From positions 186,001 through 250,000 of the forward strand of contig CBDBHI010000061.1 of NCBI GenBank assembly GCA_965205595.1: a DNA stretch of 64,000 nucleotides. The letters are read 5' to 3'. A program made the position numbers and the translations under genes. Position 1 is the stretch's first letter, and every line of letters begins with the position of its first letter. This document shows positions 61,329 through 64,000 of this stretch, piece after piece. This stretch comes from CATQHP01 sp965205595. Its GTDB lineage: Bacteria; Acidobacteriota; Terriglobia; Bryobacterales; UBA6623. The notes beneath the pieces were generated by a model that had not been told where the DNA came from, searched no databases, and saw only the letters and a list, made by a program, of their open reading frames with translations.

Positions 61329-61837
61329 CGCCGACCTCCTTGACCACCGAGCTCGCGGACCAGCCCGGCGACGGTCAACCCGTCAGCGGTGCCGCCCTGC
61401 AAGTTCTCGTTCCCAATGCTGTCGCGCGCAACAACGGAAACGCCTTGCGCGTAACCTACAACTCGTGGCACCCCGTCATCCCAGGTGCCGATAAATGCGA
61501 CGACTTGGGACCCTCGTTGAAACTCCGGAGCCCCCTCCATCTTGACCGTGCGGCCGTTCAACGTGCCACCAGGAACTCGAACGACGAGTTGTTGACTTTG
61601 CTCGTCGTGTAAGTTGCGGATGACGTTCGACGTTACTTCAGTGAAGATCATGCCCCGGTCGCCTGCAACGGCCCGCATGTCCGCGACACGGGCTTGGACG
61701 ACCGACTGCGACATATTTCGCAAGGTCGGGATGTCCGCCTTGAGAATCGTAGTAGCTAGCACGGGGCCGCTCGCGGAAACCAGCAACGCGACGATCAAGC
61801 CTGCGCGGGTTAATGTAAATCTGTCTAATTGACTCAT
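61325..61837 (-). CDS. secreted hypothetical protein coupled to the metalloprotease
   Basis: A 170-residue protein from the ATG at 61837, with a signal peptide (AGLIVALLVSASGPVLATTI). The mature part reads MSQSVVQARVADMRAVAG and VVRVPGGTLNGRTVKMEGAP, followed by a beta-rich domain with QVVAFIGTWDDGVPRVVGYA. I do not recognise a catalytic motif. Its stop overlaps the ATG of the metalloprotease gene, so the two are translationally coupled. It may be a chaperone, inhibitor or pro-region partner of the protease; that is inference. Confidence 0.65.
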   Translation of the reverse strand: MSQLDRFTLTRAGLIVALLVSASGPVLATTILKADIPTLRNMSQSVVQARVADMRAVAGDRGMIFTEVTSNVIRNLHDEQSQQLVVRVPGGTLNGRTVKMEGAPEFQRGSQVVAFIGTWDDGVPRVVGYAQGVSVVARDSIGNENLQGGTADGLTVAGLVRELGGQGGRR

Positions 61838-61984
61838 AGTGGGTTCATGTCTCCTTGACTTCCTCATTAGCCGGCCCGCGGGGCGCTTGAGTGCCGGCAG
61901 AATTCCAGCCTGAGCAGATGTGCTGAAAGGCTGTTTCAGCTAGACATGAGTATACAAAAGATAACGCCTTAATCCAATAGGACT

Positions 61985-62722
61985 GAGCTAGTCCCAGTCG
62001 TAGTTGAGGGTTGAGGAGCGGCGGTGTAGAGGGGCATTGTACTAGGCGACTTTCGGTTCGGCTGTGGCGGTTGGATTGAGGACGGCATCGAGCATCCAGA
62101 GATCCTTATAGCCCATGATCTTGCGGAAGTTTTTCTCGGTATCCAGGAATGCCGCCGCCGCCCAACGGCGCACCATCGAAGCATCCTTCCAGCGCGTCAC
62201 GCGACGTGTCTTGCGCCGCACGCCCGCGTTCGGGCTCTCGACGATGTTGGTCGTCGCCAGACAACGATGCAACGACGGCGGCAGCCCCAGGCGATTGATC
62301 GTGAAACACTCCTCGAGACCCTCGCGCAAACTCGCCGCCGCCTCGGGCCAGTCGCCCGCGTACCATTCGGCCAGCTTCTTGAGCCGCGTTTGACCGTCCT
62401 TGGCTTCGAGCCGCCAGGCCGCGCGGATTGCCGCTTTGCCTGATCCTGTTCGGCCTTCGGCAGCCGGTCGAGAACGTTGCGCAGCTTGTGGGCACGGCAA
62501 CGCCGCACCGGAGCGTCACCAAAGATTTTGTGCACTGCCGCGCGTAAAGCCTTCGAACCATCGAGTACAAAAAGCCTCTTTTTCGCGGGCGAGACGCCGC
62601 GTTCGACCAAGCCTCGCAGCAAGTCCTCGGCAGCCGCCGCGCTTCTTGCCGGGTTGCGTGAGCGCGCCTCCGGTGACCTGTTGCGCCGAGAGTTCGAGCA
62701 CGGCTTGGATCGCGGCGCGGCC
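61985..62722 (-). mobile_element. IS256-family element, degenerate third copy
   Basis: The left end (GAGCTAGTCCCAGTCG from 61985) and the 3' half of the transposase match copies 1 and 2, with more substitutions. The transposase frame is broken: one base is missing near 62438 (TTTGGCCTG became TTTGCCTG), and the 5' part is reduced to RAAIQAVLELSAQQVTGG and then jumps to AAAAEDLLRGLVERG near 62640, skipping about 160 codons. No right end is found. It cuts the ATPase gene at 62723. It is clearly older than the other two copies. Confidence 0.8.
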
Positions 62723-63679
62723 AACTCGCAGGTCACGCTCATCGCGGGCCAATTGTTCGAGCCGAATTCGAAAATCGCGCTCGGACTCGGCCGGGTTCGA
62801 GGTGGTTTTAAATTCCGTGCTCTTGAACAGGGTTAGGCTGTGTTCAGCGGCAATCCAGTTGGTAAATTTCCGCTTCCAGGTGGTGTAGTTCTTTAACTTG
62901 GTTGCATCGGCAGCTAGCTCTCCGTATTCGGATGTGACACTTGTGTCGGGTCGGCGAGCGAGGTCAGAGGCCTCAAGATCAAGATCTTCGGCGCGCTCCC
63001 AATCAACACACGGGGCTAGCTCCTCTTCGATTGGGGTGACGACGAAGAGGTTCTCTTCATGGTCGACCTTGGCCCGCGCGTCGATGTACTGGACACTCGC
63101 CACACCAACCAACATGGGCTCGTAGACCAGCGCTGCCGCATCGTCGACGGGCTCCGAGCACACCGGAGCGTATAGCTGGGAAATGTCCTTAGGTAGCGCT
63201 GGTTTCGCGGGAACGGCCTTGGTCGTTTTCGGCGCGGCGACGGGCGGGGGCGCTGCTGCCAACGCCTCGACCTCGCTTGCGCGCCCCGATTTCTTGGCGT
63301 CCATCAGCCGTTTGATCTGCTCGCGCGTCATCGGACCTGACAGGTACGACAGCGCCCAGCGGGTGTGGAAAATCTCAGGCGCGCCTTCCGATACCCATAG
63401 TTCGAACTCTTGTGGCGAAAGTTTTGGGAAGGTTAGCAGCAGGTTCGCGAGATCGCCCTTGGGGTCAGTGGCGATTACTGGAATTCCGTCTAATAGCGCT
63501 TCCTCAAGCAGACAGACCGATAGACCGGTTTTGCCGCTGCCCGTCATGCCGAAGCAGACTCCGTGGGTCGTTAAGTCCTTCGAGTCGTAGAGAACGAGGT
63601 TTTCATTGCACTCTCCGGTGGCCATATCGTAGCCCTTGCCGAGGTAGAATGCGCCTAGCTTTTCGTACGGGGTGCTCAT
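62723..63679 (-). pseudogene. HerA-type ATPase (DUF87/TraG-like) remnant with internal deletion
   Basis: About 319 native codons remain. The N-terminus has the P-loop VCFGMTGSGKTGLSVCLLEE (residues 41-60) and IATDPKGDLANLLLTFP. Immediately after LSPQEFELWV the sequence jumps to SEGAPEIFHTRWALSYLSGP and MTREQIKRLM, which in full-length relatives lies several hundred residues further on. So the Walker B and sensor regions are missing by an in-frame deletion. The C-terminal part has Ala/Pro linkers and is then cut at VGRAAIQAVL by the IS256 remnant. It is not expected to hydrolyse ATP. The family comparison is from memory. Confidence 0.6.
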
Positions 63680-63831
63680 CGGAAATAGGGTTACGTCTGC
63701 GACTGCTCTTCCTCAACGCACTTGCTTCCGCGCGCGCCACCGAAACCTGGCCATCGCTGGAGTGGGACAGCGACTTGTGAGGTTTTTTGAGAATGTACGG
63801 TGGAACGGGTTGTTGCTGAACTCTCTTGGAG

Positions 63832-64000
63832 CTAGGCTTTTTTCAAGTTGGCGTATTTTACTACCAACTTCCTAAGGCCGTGGCCCTGAAAATGTATCGT
63901 CAGCTTGGCGTTTTCGCCATCGCCTTCTCGGCGCATGACTGTGCCTAGACCAAATTGCGAGTGACGCACTTGCGTGCCGCGTTTGAATCCGCCCGCGTCC
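63832..64000 (-). CDS. pcrA: PcrA/UvrD-type DNA helicase, C-terminal end
   Basis: The last 55 codons of a helicase whose start lies beyond the window. They form the C-terminal Tudor-like domain: FKRGTQVRHSQFGLGTVMRR, then GDGENAKLTIHFQGHGLRKL and VVKYANLKKA. This ending (VxHxxFGxGTVxxxEGxG...KKLxxxYAxL) is typical of PcrA/UvrD family proteins, where it helps bind RNA polymerase. The stop is a TAG at 63832-63834. The 150 bases between it and the ATPase remnant hold no gene. Confidence 0.85.
   Translation of the reverse strand, partial: DAGGFKRGTQVRHSQFGLGTVMRREGDGENAKLTIHFQGHGLRKLVVKYANLKKA

Overview
The window looks like a chromosomal segment from a GC-rich Gram-negative bacterium, most likely an Acidobacteriota of the Solibacter/Bryobacter type. 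This is inference from gene order and protein families: a minus-strand run tgt-yajC-secD-secF-tonB-exbB-exbD-exbD-TPR lipoprotein, planctomycete-like DUF1549/DUF1501 secreted proteins, several sulfatases, multiheme cytochromes, and a relic of a kinase N-terminus of the ISHYK..KLG type common in that phylum. No rRNA, tRNA or CRISPR array was seen.

Layout. 1-10.6 kb: end of gcvPB, a membrane glycosyltransferase, and three minus-strand secreted genes (octaheme cytochrome c, metallo-beta-lactamase-fold protein, 1558-residue diheme mosaic protein). 10.8-15.8 kb: an insertion-sequence island with an IS1595 element (carrying a tiny antisense ORF) and two almost identical IS256-family elements that enclose duplicated, broken pieces of one host gene. 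15.9-20.6 kb: three sulfatases. 20.8-26 kb: FecR-like protein, GT4 glycosyltransferase and a TMTC-like membrane/TPR gene split by an rve-type IS. 26.2-31.5 kb: aldehyde dehydrogenase, SDR, prmA-like methyltransferase and the bifunctional (p)ppGpp enzyme. 31.6-39.7 kb: the TonB/ExbBD and SecDF/YajC/Tgt block. 39.8-41.1 kb: a lone Flp-type pilin with an IS630 element inserted just upstream. 41.2-47.5 kb: TPR, BNR, NHL, DUF1549/1553, DUF1501 and SUMF1-like genes. 47.5-50.5 kb: debris (enolase-superfamily scrap, MFS stub, IS1380, beta-barrel stub). 51.2-61.8 kb: tldD, a DUF3604/PHP protein, a DsbA/FrnE-like gene, a tandem alpha/beta hydrolase, ferredoxin, rhodanese and a frameshifted metalloprotease. 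62-64 kb: an IS256 remnant that cuts a decayed ATPase gene, then the 3' end of a PcrA/UvrD helicase.

Most notable. The DsbA/FrnE-like gene at 55914-56636 reads with perfect family fit back to an ATG, but its CPxC redox motif is spelled TGA-CCG-TAG-TGT. A small hairpin follows the TGA at the spacing expected for a bacterial SECIS. This is either a selenoprotein with a second recoded or mutated codon, or a pseudogene hit twice in its active site. A second notable feature is a dispersed palindromic element (5.7 kb and 20.7 kb), with a perfect 33-bp hairpin in one copy and a shortened hairpin carrying a compensatory base-pair change in the other. At least five host genes here are broken by insertion sequences, and others carry frameshifts or deletions, which points to active genome erosion by IS elements.
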